A DNA stretch of 7,671 bases from Bacillota bacterium (GTDB lineage: Bacteria > Bacillota > Clostridia > Oscillospirales > Ruminococcaceae). Made by a program: the position numbers and the translations under genes. Shown in pieces: positions 1-6,189 of this stretch. The stretch is from contig JAEXNS010000163.1 in assembly GCA_023439605.1 (NCBI GenBank), forward strand, positions 1-7,671, written 5' to 3'. Position 1 is the first letter of the stretch; the number at the start of each line of letters is the position of its first letter. Under the pieces are notes generated by a model. That model was not told where the DNA came from. It did not search any database and was given only the letters and a program-made list of their open reading frames with translations.

Positions 1-5
1 AGCCT

Positions 6-27
6 GGTCGACTCCGCAGAGTCGAAC
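6..27. repeat. GC-rich stem-loop downstream of cobA-hemD (window edge)
   Basis: Bases 9-14 (CGACTC) and 19-24 (GAGTCG) form a perfect 6-bp inverted repeat around a 4-base centre. The stem extends outwards by an 8/25 pair, then a 7/26 mismatch, then a 6/27 pair. Read on the minus strand the loop is UGCG closed by C and G, which fits the stable cUNCGg tetraloop class. The hairpin starts 32 bases past the cobA-hemD stop and sits in sequence clearly richer in G and C than the genes. No T run follows on the minus strand, so it is a poor match to an intrinsic terminator. It shares the paired words CTCCG and CAGAG with the hairpin at 1622-1649. It may be part of a larger element cut off by the window edge. 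Confidence 0.5.
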
Positions 28-59
28 GCCCTGCAAAATCGTAACCTTTAATGGCTGAA

Positions 60-1571
60 TTATAACGTTTTTTTAATTTGATAATGATTATTGATAAGCT
101 TAACTATACCTGAAATTGAAGTTTCCTGAGGTTTTATTATATTTTTTACACCATACTTTTCCAAAGCTTTTATAGTTTGCAAACCCAAACAAACCACTTG
201 AACTCTTTCAGGGATTTTTATTTCATTTATATCCGCTTTAAAAAAAGAGTGTACAGAAGATGCACTTGCAAAAATTAAATAATTTATTTGACTAAGCTTT
301 TGATCTAATTCTTTTTTATCAACTACCTCTGGTAATATGTCATATGTTTTTATATCATCAAAATTATAATTTTCTTTTTCCAATATTTCATTTATACTAT
401 TTGAACCTTGTTGTGCCCTAGAAATTAAAATGTGTTCTGTTTTATTTGCTTTATTTATTAGTAATTTTGCAAGCTCTTGTGTTGTAGATATGTCTGGCTT
501 TAAATCTGCAATAAATCCATATTTCATTAATGTGCTTTCTGTTGTATCTCCTACTACTGCAAACTTAATTTTTCCAAGTCGCCTTCTATCTATTTTTAAA
601 CTAGTCATTTTTTCAAAAAATACATCTATTGAATTTACACTTGTAAAAACAAGCCATGAATATTTTTCTATTGACATCAACGCCTTTTCAAATTCTGCTG
701 AATCTTCATATACTTTTAGTTTTGAAACAAGGAGTGGTTCTATCCATGCACCATAATCATACATTTCATTTATAAATCTATTTAAAAAACTACTGGTTGA
801 AGCAACGCCTATAGATACATTTTTCAAAGGATATTCAATAGTGCTTTTAAAATTTAAATTCGCACATTTTCCAATTATAATTATAGCTGGTGCTTTTATT
901 TTTGAATTTGCTATATCTTCCTCTATAGCTTTTAAAGTAGAATGTATTTCTTTTTGTTTACATGTTGTCCCATTTGAAATAACTGCTACAGGGGTATTTA
1001 TATCTTTACCATACATAATTAAATGTTTTTTTATTTCTGAAATATTGTTCACACCCATTAAAATAACTATTGTACCATCTACTCCAGATAATTTTTTTAA
1101 ATCCTCTGCTATATTTCCCTCTCCACTTGCTGTATGTCCTGTTATAACGTGAAAGCTTTGACTGATACCTCTTGAAGTAACAGGAATTCCTGAATATGTT
1201 GGTACTGAAATAGAAGAACTTAATCCAGGTATTATTTCATAATCTATTTTTTCTTCTATAAGTCTAGTTATTTCTTCACTTCCACGACCAAAAACAAAAG
1301 GGTCTCCACCTTTTAATCGAACTACTGCCATATATTGTTTTGCATTTTCAACTATAATTTCATTTATTTCTTCTTGAGAAAAAGTATGTTTTCCAACATC
1401 TTTTCCAACATATATTTTTATACAATCCTCTTTTACATAGCTTAAAATCTGTGATGAAACCAATCTATCATAAATAACAACGTCACATTTTTTTAACAAC
1501 TTATATCCTCGTAACGTTATAAATTCAGGATTTCCTGGTCCAGCTCCTACCAAATATACTTTTCCACTCAT
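60..1571 (-). CDS. cobA-hemD: Bifunctional uroporphyrinogen-III C-methyltransferase / uroporphyrinogen-III synthase (CobA-HemD fusion)
   Basis: A 503-residue cytosolic enzyme of tetrapyrrole synthesis. The HemD half closes hydroxymethylbilane to uroporphyrinogen III; the CobA half uses two S-adenosylmethionine to methylate it to precorrin-2, committing it to cobalamin or siroheme. The methyltransferase domain spans about residues 4-240: the SAM-site glycine loop VGAGPG at 8-13, the family signature VRLKGGDPFVFGRGSEE at 84-100, and IPGLSSSISVP followed by GIPVTSRG at about 114-135. The synthase domain fills about 250-500, with FTSVN at 309-313. Both domains are full length, and such fusions are common in Clostridia. 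I start at the ATG ending at 1571 because AGAGG lies 6 bases upstream and the glycine loop then falls at the normal N-terminal distance. The frame stays open to an ATG at 1628, but that would add 19 residues encoded through a hairpin. The usual hem neighbours are not in the window. Confidence 0.95.
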   Translation of the reverse strand: MSGKVYLVGAGPGNPEFITLRGYKLLKKCDVVIYDRLVSSQILSYVKEDCIKIYVGKDVGKHTFSQEEINEIIVENAKQYMAVVRLKGGDPFVFGRGSEEITRLIEEKIDYEIIPGLSSSISVPTYSGIPVTSRGISQSFHVITGHTASGEGNIAEDLKKLSGVDGTIVILMGVNNISEIKKHLIMYGKDINTPVAVISNGTTCKQKEIHSTLKAIEEDIANSKIKAPAIIIIGKCANLNFKSTIEYPLKNVSIGVASTSSFLNRFINEMYDYGAWIEPLLVSKLKVYEDSAEFEKALMSIEKYSWLVFTSVNSIDVFFEKMTSLKIDRRRLGKIKFAVVGDTTESTLMKYGFIADLKPDISTTQELAKLLINKANKTEHILISRAQQGSNSINEILEKENYNFDDIKTYDILPEVVDKKELDQKLSQINYLIFASASSVHSFFKADINEIKIPERVQVVCLGLQTIKALEKYGVKNIIKPQETSISGIVKLINNHYQIKKTL

Positions 1572-1577
1572 TTTTAA

Positions 1578-1582
1578 CCTCT
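1578..1582 (-). promoter_or_regulatory. Ribosome binding site fixing the cobA-hemD start
   Basis: The minus strand reads AGAGG here, 6 bases before the ATG ending at 1571. The in-frame ATG at 1628 has no comparable site and would place the hairpin of 1622-1649 across its initiation region. This site therefore decides for the shorter, 503-residue protein. Confidence 0.7.
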
Positions 1583-1621
1583 TTCGAAAAATATAATACC
1601 AAGGTTTATGGCAATCCAAAA

Positions 1622-1649
1622 CGACCACTCCGAAAGTCCAGAGCGATCG
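1622..1649 (-). repeat. GC-rich stem-loop between the GNAT gene and cobA-hemD
   Basis: Read on the minus strand, bases 1649-1639 and 1632-1622 form an 11-bp stem with a 6-base loop (GACUUU). Three of the pairs are G-U, so the fold exists as RNA or single-stranded DNA of the minus strand; on the plus strand those three positions are A-C mismatches. Four T residues follow, then GG. It could be a weak intrinsic terminator for the acetyltransferase gene upstream. The arms contain the same CTCCG and CAGAG words as the hairpin at 6-27, which suggests a related element on the other side of cobA-hemD. The surrounding bases 1610-1680 are richer in G and C than the coding sequence. Confidence 0.5.
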
Positions 1650-1709
1650 AATAATGTTGTCAACTTAAGAAACCAAGCCGCTGTGATTTCTATCTTTTTA
1701 TTCTTTAGT

Positions 1710-2183
1710 TTAAAATATCAATCTCATCGGAATCATTTGTGATTTAAAAAAACCAAAATGTTTGTAAAATCTAATCGCTAAATCGTTGTTTAAATCTGTT
1801 AACAATGTTAATCTAAGACAATCATTCTCTTTTGCAAATTTTATAGCAGTCTCAAGTAATTCTCCACCGTTACCCATGGCTCTATATTTTTCGCTGATAA
1901 TCATATCTTCTAGTATTCCAACCTTACCTCCAAGTGCTGTGCTAATACTATATAAAATGCTTACCATTCCAATAATTTTCTTGTCAATACATTTCACAAG
2001 AATGATGCCTTTTTCAGGATTTTCAACAATTGAAAGCAAGCCTTTTTTCTGTAGTTCATTATTAGGCTTAAATTCACTCTCCATTGAAAAAAGTTCATTT
2101 AAAAGACCAACTAATTCCGAAATATCTCCTAATTGGGCTATTCTTATTCCATTTATATCAGTTTGTTTCATTTGACTTTTCAT
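1710..2183 (-). CDS. GNAT family N-acetyltransferase
   Basis: A 157-residue single-domain acetyltransferase of the GNAT fold, predicted cytosolic, moving an acetyl group from acetyl-CoA to an unknown amine. The acetyl-CoA loop is visible: strand VGILEDMIIS at about 88-97 is followed by RAMGNGG at 101-107, matching the R/Q-x-x-G-x-G/A motif. The region NNDLAIRFYKHFGF at about 132-145 is the usual C-terminal helix and strand of the fold. Length is normal. The start is uncertain: AAGGA directly abuts the ATG at 2183, which is too close, while the in-frame ATG ending at 2171 lies 12 bases downstream, which is rather far. Starting there gives 153 residues and loses nothing of the domain. It lies 39 bases after the OmdA-DUF1801 gene and probably shares its transcript. 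The substrate cannot be told from sequence. Confidence 0.88.
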   Translation of the reverse strand: MKSQMKQTDINGIRIAQLGDISELVGLLNELFSMESEFKPNNELQKKGLLSIVENPEKGIILVKCIDKKIIGMVSILYSISTALGGKVGILEDMIISEKYRAMGNGGELLETAIKFAKENDCLRLTLLTDLNNDLAIRFYKHFGFFKSQMIPMRLIF

Positions 2184-2222
2184 TCCTTCTCAAAAGATTG
2201 GTTATGGTTAAATTTCATTTTT

Positions 2223-2882
2223 CTAAGAATCAAATGCAATTGCTTGTTTTATATAATAGCTCAAGATTTCATCCTTGTAATCCTCAGATTTGCTTAATCT
2301 AAGATTAAGCGTTTTATTGCCTTCTCCTTCAAGTAAGGAATATTTATCTTCGAATTTTTTACCATCTGTAAAAGAAAAAGTTATTCCTTTTTTAGTTGGG
2401 CTTAATGTAATTATAATATGATTGTATCTGTAAACAGGCACTCCATAATACTTTACAGTTCCACCACGCATTTCTTCTTTAATATTTGGAAACTTATTTT
2501 TAATGAGACTTCTAAATTTATCAACTATAGGTTGATATGGAGGCAAAACTTTTAATTCCATAAATAATTCAATGGCTGGTTTTATATTATCTTGTTCCTT
2601 GAAATCATTGAACCACTTTTTTGCACTTTCCCTACGGTGAGGACAACCAGGCCAGCAACAAGGTCTTTTTTTCCCATCCAGAATTTCTTCCTTTAACCGT
2701 TCAATATGTTCTTTACGAGTTTCTATAGTTTTTACAATAGTAATCCAACAAATCCACTCGTTACGAGCAAGTGGCGTGAGCTTGTTCCATTTAGAAAGTA
2801 AATCTGAGTTGGAAACCAAAACCTCTTCTAAATCTTTTGGTACTTCATGAACTACACCAGTAGCAATTTCTATCTTTTTCAT
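2223..2882 (-). CDS. YdeI/OmdA-like and DUF1801 two-domain protein
   Basis: A 219-residue cytosolic protein of unknown biochemical role. Residues about 22-85 resemble the OmdA (YdeI/OmpD-associated) domain: a tryptophan-rich helix around LTPLARNEWICWI, then ETRKEHIERLKEEILDGKKRP. Residues about 112-217 look like a DUF1801 (YdhG-like) domain, with PPYQPIVDKFRSLIKNKFP and GVPVYRYNH. Between them is an unusual cluster, RPCCWPGCPHR at 73-83, with three cysteines and a histidine that could bind metal. This is a suggestion only, since the cluster may simply be a family signature. The start is the ATG ending at 2882 because GGAG lies 6 bases before it. The in-frame ATG ending at 2894 overlaps that site and is unlikely. 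A good promoter lies directly upstream, and the GNAT gene follows after 39 bases. Confidence 0.85.
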   Translation of the reverse strand: MKKIEIATGVVHEVPKDLEEVLVSNSDLLSKWNKLTPLARNEWICWITIVKTIETRKEHIERLKEEILDGKKRPCCWPGCPHRRESAKKWFNDFKEQDNIKPAIELFMELKVLPPYQPIVDKFRSLIKNKFPNIKEEMRGGTVKYYGVPVYRYNHIIITLSPTKKGITFSFTDGKKFEDKYSLLEGEGNKTLNLRLSKSEDYKDEILSYYIKQAIAFDS

Positions 2883-2888
2883 AATATT

Positions 2889-2892
2889 CTCC
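2889..2892 (-). promoter_or_regulatory. Ribosome binding site for the OmdA-DUF1801 gene
   Basis: The minus strand reads GGAGAATATT and then ATG, which is a GGAG core 6 bases before the start ending at 2882. The alternative ATG ending at 2894 overlaps this GGAG and has no site of its own. Confidence 0.7.
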
Positions 2893-2916
2893 ATTTACAA
2901 AGTTAATGTTGTAATC

Positions 2917-2945
2917 ATTATATAAAGTTTCCCCTAATATTTAAA
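2917..2945 (-). promoter_or_regulatory. Sigma-A type promoter for the OmdA-DUF1801 and GNAT genes
   Basis: On the minus strand a perfect TATAAT (2922-2917) follows TTTAAA (2945-2940, four of six matches to TTGACA) with a 17-base spacer. Transcription would begin near 2910, leaving a leader of about 28 bases that carries the GGAG ribosome site. Spacing and leader length both fit. AT-rich DNA throws up such words by chance, but the position directly in front of a gene at the end of a non-coding stretch supports it. Confidence 0.55.
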
Positions 2946-3087
2946 TCGTTTTCGTAACAAAGGGAAAAACCACATTTTTATCCCCTCTTTTATTTTAGAA
3001 AAAATCAAATTTGTCCCCATTTTTAGAAAGCTTATCGTTTTTAACTCTCTAGAAAAATATTTTTTGAATTGCGTATAACATAAAGGG

Positions 3088-3133
3088 ATAAAAAGCTTTT
3101 AATGATTTTTAGGTTTTGTTATGGGCTTTTTAT
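3088..3133. repeat. AT-rich 9-bp inverted repeat
   Basis: ATAAAAAGC (3088-3096) and GCTTTTTAT (3125-3133) are perfect inverse complements around a 28-base centre. The stem is AT-rich with only two G-C pairs at the inner end, so its stability is low. It could be a weak bidirectional terminator or protein-binding site, or chance in AT-rich DNA. Confidence 0.25.
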
Positions 3134-3220
3134 AAAATTGCAATACTCAGTGGGTTTAATATTATTAATCAGCTGCTTCTTTGGGTAGATTATTCATGAT
3201 ATTCATTAAAATGATTGTTG

Positions 3221-3505
3221 TCATTTTGAATCAGTCTTGCCATCAGTTTTAACTTTAATTTGCATATCTTCATCAGTTAAATTTTGTTCTTCCTTCTTCC
3301 ACTTTACATAATTATATACCAATTGAATAGATCCAGTTATACAAATTAAAACCGTAAAACAAATAACAGGAACAATAGGAAATTCAGTAATCAACAAACA
3401 GAAAACTACTATTAATCCTACTATAAAAACCCATATTGTCCGAATGAACTTCCTTCTATAACTTAGATTCATATATAACAATTCAAAGCCCTTATCAACT
3501 TTCAT
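3221..3505 (-). CDS. Small two-helix membrane protein, unknown function
   Basis: I do not recognise this 94-residue protein. It has a basic N-terminal segment (YRRKFIR around 16-22), two hydrophobic segments at about 23-40 and 44-66 joined by a very short turn (EFP), and then a charged, soluble tail from about 68 to the end that is rich in K, E and D. This suggests a helical hairpin with both ends in the cytoplasm by the positive-inside rule. The start is the ATG ending at 3505, since GGAGGAG at 3509-3515 is an excellent ribosome site directly before it. A TTG at 3517 in the same frame lies inside that site and is rejected. It follows the broken acetyltransferase by 65 bases. Confidence 0.7.
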   Translation of the reverse strand: MKVDKGFELLYMNLSYRRKFIRTIWVFIVGLIVVFCLLITEFPIVPVICFTVLICITGSIQLVYNYVKWKKEEQNLTDEDMQIKVKTDGKTDSK

Positions 3506-3570
3506 ACTCTCCTCCAATAATTGCTATTATTTTTTTATTTAAATTAACATTAAAAACATTCATATTTGAT

Positions 3571-4146
3571 CTATTCTATTCCTTGAAAAAATTCTCTCTT
3601 CAATTGACTAAACATTAGCATATCTTTGGAATGATGTGTGATACCATGTACTTCATAATCTCTAAGCATTCCTTCTTCATGGAATCCAATCTTCTTCAAT
3701 AAACCGATTGATGCAGTATTCATTGGATCTACTATAGCTTGTAAGCGATTGATACCCAATAAATTATACGCAAATGGTAATAAGCTCTTAAAAACTTCTG
3801 TCATAACCCCTTTTCTCCAATATTCTTGCGATAGCTCATAGCCTGTTTCACATATGAGTCCATCTCTAAACCCATTGAAAAATATGGTTCCAATAATTCT
3901 ATTACTTTCCTTTATTGCTATTGCCCACCTGATGATCCAGCCTTCTTCAAATCCTCTTTTCCAATGCTTAATAATCTCAATCGCATGATCTTTGGACTCA
4001 GGACCATACCAATCTAAAAATTGTGTGACTTAATTATTATGATAATATTCATATAAAATTTCTACATCAGTCACTAAAATTTCTCTAAGAATATATCTTT
4101 CCGTCTCAATTGTAGGAATTTCCTTTAACAGTTCTTTTAAATCCAT
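3571..4146 (-). pseudogene. RimJ/RimL-type GNAT acetyltransferase disrupted by an in-frame stop
   Basis: Translation from the ATG ending at 4146 gives a complete 191-codon RimJ/RimL-like acetyltransferase in one frame, interrupted only by TAA at codon 39 (bases 4030-4032). Before the stop is the family-typical ETERYILREI at about 14-23. After it come VTQFLDWYG, a G-T-I-F-F strand, and the acetyl-CoA region YWRKGVMTEV, then LLPFAYNLLGINRLQAIVD and a normal C-terminus. AGGAG sits 5 bases before the start, so expression signals are intact. No frameshift is needed, so this is a single nonsense change (AAT AAT TAA GTC). An internal ATG at 3804 would give a 77-residue piece lacking the first half of the fold, unlikely to be active. 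It is either a recent pseudogene or a sequencing error. The full-length members acetylate N-termini or small amines. Confidence 0.85.
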
Positions 4147-4151
4147 TCTTT

Positions 4152-4156
4152 CTCCT
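4152..4156 (-). promoter_or_regulatory. Ribosome binding site of the broken acetyltransferase
   Basis: AGGAG on the minus strand lies 5 bases before the ATG ending at 4146. The frame is open a further 20 codons upstream to an ATG at 4206 (MLLVFALLIYDYFKKR...), but that start lacks a ribosome site, and the family N-terminus begins naturally at 4146. Confidence 0.6.
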
Positions 4157-4213
4157 ATCCTTTTTTTAAAATAATCATAGATTAATAGAGCAAACACTAG
4201 CAGCATCTTTCAG

Positions 4214-4357
4214 CTAACTGTTCCGTGTTTCCGCCACTTCAAAAATAACAGTTTCCCCTTCTTTGATACTTCCAATTGAAATGCCATCGACAATTATTTT
4301 TAAAGCTCGAATTGCTCCGTAGTAACCATTTTGTCGTTCTACTCTAATCTTTTTCAT
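4214..4357 (-). pseudogene. Short ORF resembling the N-terminus of a small beta-rich domain, probably truncated
   Basis: A 47-codon ORF starting 14 bases after the glycosyltransferase stop. The sequence KIRVERQNGYYGAIRALKI, then VDGISIGSIKEGETVIFEV, matches the pattern I know from small Firmicute proteins that read as a beta-sandwich: a K-I-x-V-x-R start, a V-D-G-x-x-I-G turn and a G-E-T-x-x-F-E-V strand. Those proteins continue with further strands, whereas here a TAG follows seven residues after FEV (AETRNS). The 67 bases beyond it, up to the next gene, do not clearly continue the domain in any frame. I therefore read it as a truncated remnant, although a short intact protein is possible. 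The ribosome site is weak (AGG about 13 bases upstream), so it may depend on coupling to the glycosyltransferase gene. The family name is uncertain. Confidence 0.45.
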
Positions 4358-4371
4358 TTTTGAAAAGCTAC

Positions 4372-5112
4372 CTAATCTTTGTTTTTGTTAAAGTCATAAA
4401 AGTATTCATCAGCTAATTCAGTGTTTTTGCTTCTTAAGCTATCCCTCAACTTTTTCGAATCCAGAAACATCATTTTAATCCCATGCCAATCTCCAAACCT
4501 ATCAAATTTTCTGCATGATGTTACTATGTAACAATTCGGCAAATTACCAAATTTTAATTTATGTTTTTTTCCGTAGCTTTTTAATTTCTTAGCAAAGTCA
4601 AGATCTTCTCCCATTATAAGTTCTTCATTAAATCCTCCTATTGAGTCAAAATCTTTTCTTTTTACCCAGAATAGGCCAGCGGAAAGTCCACTCAAAAAAA
4701 TCAAAATATACATAATGGAATAAGTTAAAAAAACACCAATTGAATATCTTTCTGGCTTAATTTTTATCCCACCACCTATATATTTGCACATTGATATAGC
4801 ATTATCAATCTCACTTAATGTGTTACAAGACATAATGCTGTCTGCATCAATAGTTACAATTATATCACCTGTTGAAGCCCTTACTCCAGCATTTCTTATT
4901 TTTGATAAATTTCTGCTATCGTTATTTATAACTTTCGCATTTTTGCTTAGTGCTATATCTATCGTTTTATCTGTGCAGCGGTTTGCAACAACAATGATTT
5001 CCACTTCCTTAGAGTAATTTTTTTTTGCTTCATATATGGAATCAATGCATTTACCAATATATTTTTCCTCATTGTGTGCTGGAACAATAATTGACATTTT
5101 CATTATTGCCAT
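4372..5112 (-). CDS. Family 2 (GT-A) glycosyltransferase
   Basis: A 246-residue glycosyltransferase that would transfer a sugar from a nucleotide donor to an unknown acceptor. The GT-A signatures are all present: MSIIVPAHNEEKYIGKCIDSI at about 6-26 (donor-binding start), VVANRCTDKT at 41-50, the metal-binding DAD at 89-91, and GGFNEELIMGEDLDF at about 159-173, which carries the acidic ED typical of the catalytic region. TSCRKF near 198-203 resembles the conserved arginine region of related enzymes. One hydrophobic stretch at about 127-148 suggests membrane association. Its ATG follows the nuclease stop with no gap (TAGATG), and its ribosome site lies inside the nuclease's last codons. The two proteins are probably made together. 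No polysaccharide or cell-wall genes lie nearby, so the acceptor is unknown. The N-terminal MAIMKM offers two other ATGs, but the ribosome spacing favours the first. Confidence 0.9.
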   Translation of the reverse strand: MAIMKMSIIVPAHNEEKYIGKCIDSIYEAKKNYSKEVEIIVVANRCTDKTIDIALSKNAKVINNDSRNLSKIRNAGVRASTGDIIVTIDADSIMSCNTLSEIDNAISMCKYIGGGIKIKPERYSIGVFLTYSIMYILIFLSGLSAGLFWVKRKDFDSIGGFNEELIMGEDLDFAKKLKSYGKKHKLKFGNLPNCYIVTSCRKFDRFGDWHGIKMMFLDSKKLRDSLRSKNTELADEYFYDFNKNKD

Positions 5113-6189
5113 CTATTCCTCACCTCCTTTCAATCCACTTAATTCCGCCTCTATCTCCTCTATACTTGGCAGACTGGATTTTAAGTTTTCAGGCAATGAC
5201 CTTGTAAGTTCATATTCTGATACGCCAATAGGTTTATTTATATCCTGCAAAGCATATTCCACAACAGTATTATTTTTTTCTTTACATATCAAAAGCCCTA
5301 TTGTAGGATTATCAACTTTATCAGCTAATATCTTATCAACAGCTGTTACATAAAAATTAAGCTTTCCTGCATATTCAGATTTGAATTTACCTGTTTTTAA
5401 TTCTATGACCACATAACAATGCAATTTTGTATGATAAAACAATAAATCTATATAAAAATCATCATCTGCAACTGTAAGTTTATATTGTTTACTAATATAA
5501 GAAAAACCTGCTCCAAGCTCCAATAAAAATTGAGTTATATTTTCAATTAAAGCATTTTCAAGCTCTTTCTCATTATAATTATCTGTTAATGTCAAAAAAT
5601 CAAAACAATAAGGGTCCTTTAATGTCTGTATTGCTAAATCAGAATTATAATTAGGCAATTTCTCTTTAAAATTAGTAACTGCCATTCCCTTTTTTTTATA
5701 CAAACCAAATGAGATTTGATTTATCAATACATCACGAGACCAATTATTTTCAATCGTTTTATTTACATAAAATATTGCTTCTGAAATTTCCTTACATTTT
5801 GTTATTATTTCTCTATTATGTCCCCAAGGAATTTGAAATATTTTCTCACTTTCAACAAAGCCCACAGCTTGAGGACTAATTTGTGCCACAACTTGTGGCG
5901 TAATTTGAAACCAGTATTTATACCATTGTTTCATATATTGTAAATTTCTTGCTGAAAAACCTTTCATTGTAGGAAATTCTTTTTTTAAATCTTTACTTAT
6001 ACTTTGAAGAATACCTTCTCCCCAAGATGATTTTTCCTGCTTTTCTACTATCATTTCCGCAAGATTCCAGTATAATTTCAGCATTTCACTATTTACAGAT
6101 ATTGCAGCTTTAATCTGTGAATTTTGAATTTGAGTTTTTATCTCATTTATAAAATTTTTATAATCTTCTTGATTTATAATTTCAGACAT
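5113..6189 (-). CDS. YhcG/DUF1016 family PDDEXK nuclease
   Basis: A 358-residue protein of normal family length with both YhcG domains. The N-terminal part (about 8-165) contains YWNLAEMIVE, WGEGILQSISKDLKKEFP, GFSARNLQYMKQWY and IPWGHNREI, all typical of the DUF1016 N-domain. The C-terminal part (about 185-330) is the PDDEXK-type nuclease: GAGFSYISKQYKL, then DDDFYIDLLFYH with the acidic residue D248, and VIELKTGKF with E263 and K265, followed by YAGKLNFYVTAVD. The catalytic D...E-x-K triad is therefore intact. The family is widespread on mobile elements and near restriction genes; its cellular role is not settled. The last codons (GLKGGEE) also encode the ribosome site of the glycosyltransferase gene. 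The start has GAGG upstream (GAGGTATTAAGTATG). It lies 303 bases after an abortive-infection-type gene, which supports a defence setting. Confidence 0.93.
   Translation of the reverse strand: MSEIINQEDYKNFINEIKTQIQNSQIKAAISVNSEMLKLYWNLAEMIVEKQEKSSWGEGILQSISKDLKKEFPTMKGFSARNLQYMKQWYKYWFQITPQVVAQISPQAVGFVESEKIFQIPWGHNREIITKCKEISEAIFYVNKTIENNWSRDVLINQISFGLYKKKGMAVTNFKEKLPNYNSDLAIQTLKDPYCFDFLTLTDNYNEKELENALIENITQFLLELGAGFSYISKQYKLTVADDDFYIDLLFYHTKLHCYVVIELKTGKFKSEYAGKLNFYVTAVDKILADKVDNPTIGLLICKEKNNTVVEYALQDINKPIGVSEYELTRSLPENLKSSLPSIEEIEAELSGLKGGEE
5118..5130 (-). promoter_or_regulatory. Ribosome binding site of the glycosyltransferase, inside the nuclease gene
   Basis: The minus strand reads AAAGGAGGTGAGG at the very end of the nuclease gene, including GGAGGTGA, a near-perfect complement to the 16S anti-Shine-Dalgarno. 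GGAGGTGA ends 7 bases before the glycosyltransferase ATG at 5112. The nuclease stop TAG lies between site and start and directly abuts the ATG, a layout that favours ribosomes passing from one gene to the next. Confidence 0.75.

Larger units (their letters stand above)
2883..3220. other. 338-base intergenic region
   Basis: No gene with a recognisable product lies here. It holds the promoter at 2917-2945 and a perfect 9-base inverted repeat at 3088-3096 and 3125-3133. It also holds two very short minus-strand ORFs. One is 19 codons (3165-3224) and overlaps the stop of the membrane-protein gene. The other is 13 codons (2934-2975, MWFFPLLRKRFKY) and is preceded by GAGGGG at a plausible ribosome-site distance. 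Neither has codon or family evidence. I see no intrinsic terminator with a GC-rich stem and T run, and no riboswitch I can name. Confidence 0.5.

Noticed and set aside
430..1152. Plus-strand open frames of about 100 codons inside cobA-hemD
   Set aside because: They are antisense shadows of a confidently identified gene, with no family features and no ribosome sites of note.
1583..1619. Promoter for cobA-hemD (TTGGAT with TATATT, 18-base spacer, minus strand)
   Set aside because: Transcription would begin at the ribosome site itself, leaving too short a leader, and the -35 match is weak.
1572..1628. N-terminal extension of cobA-hemD to the ATG at 1628 (19 extra residues)
   Set aside because: The added residues do not fit the family, the region includes the hairpin at 1622-1649, and a good ribosome site marks the ATG ending at 1571.
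1786..2302. Plus-strand open frames across the GNAT gene and the OmdA-DUF1801 gene end
   Set aside because: They run antisense to clear genes, have atypical composition and match no known motif.
2973..3060. CRISPR or tandem repeat array in the AT-rich gap
   Set aside because: The similar words (ATTTTTA, CCCC) are short, irregular and unevenly spaced. No repeat-spacer periodicity is visible.
3571..3804. A separate intact 77-residue acetyltransferase
   Set aside because: It is the C-terminal half of the 191-codon gene whose frame continues upstream past one TAA. It lacks the first half of the fold.
4784..5353. Plus-strand open frames opposite the glycosyltransferase and the nuclease
   Set aside because: The minus-strand genes carry complete catalytic motifs across the same bases, so these are shadows.
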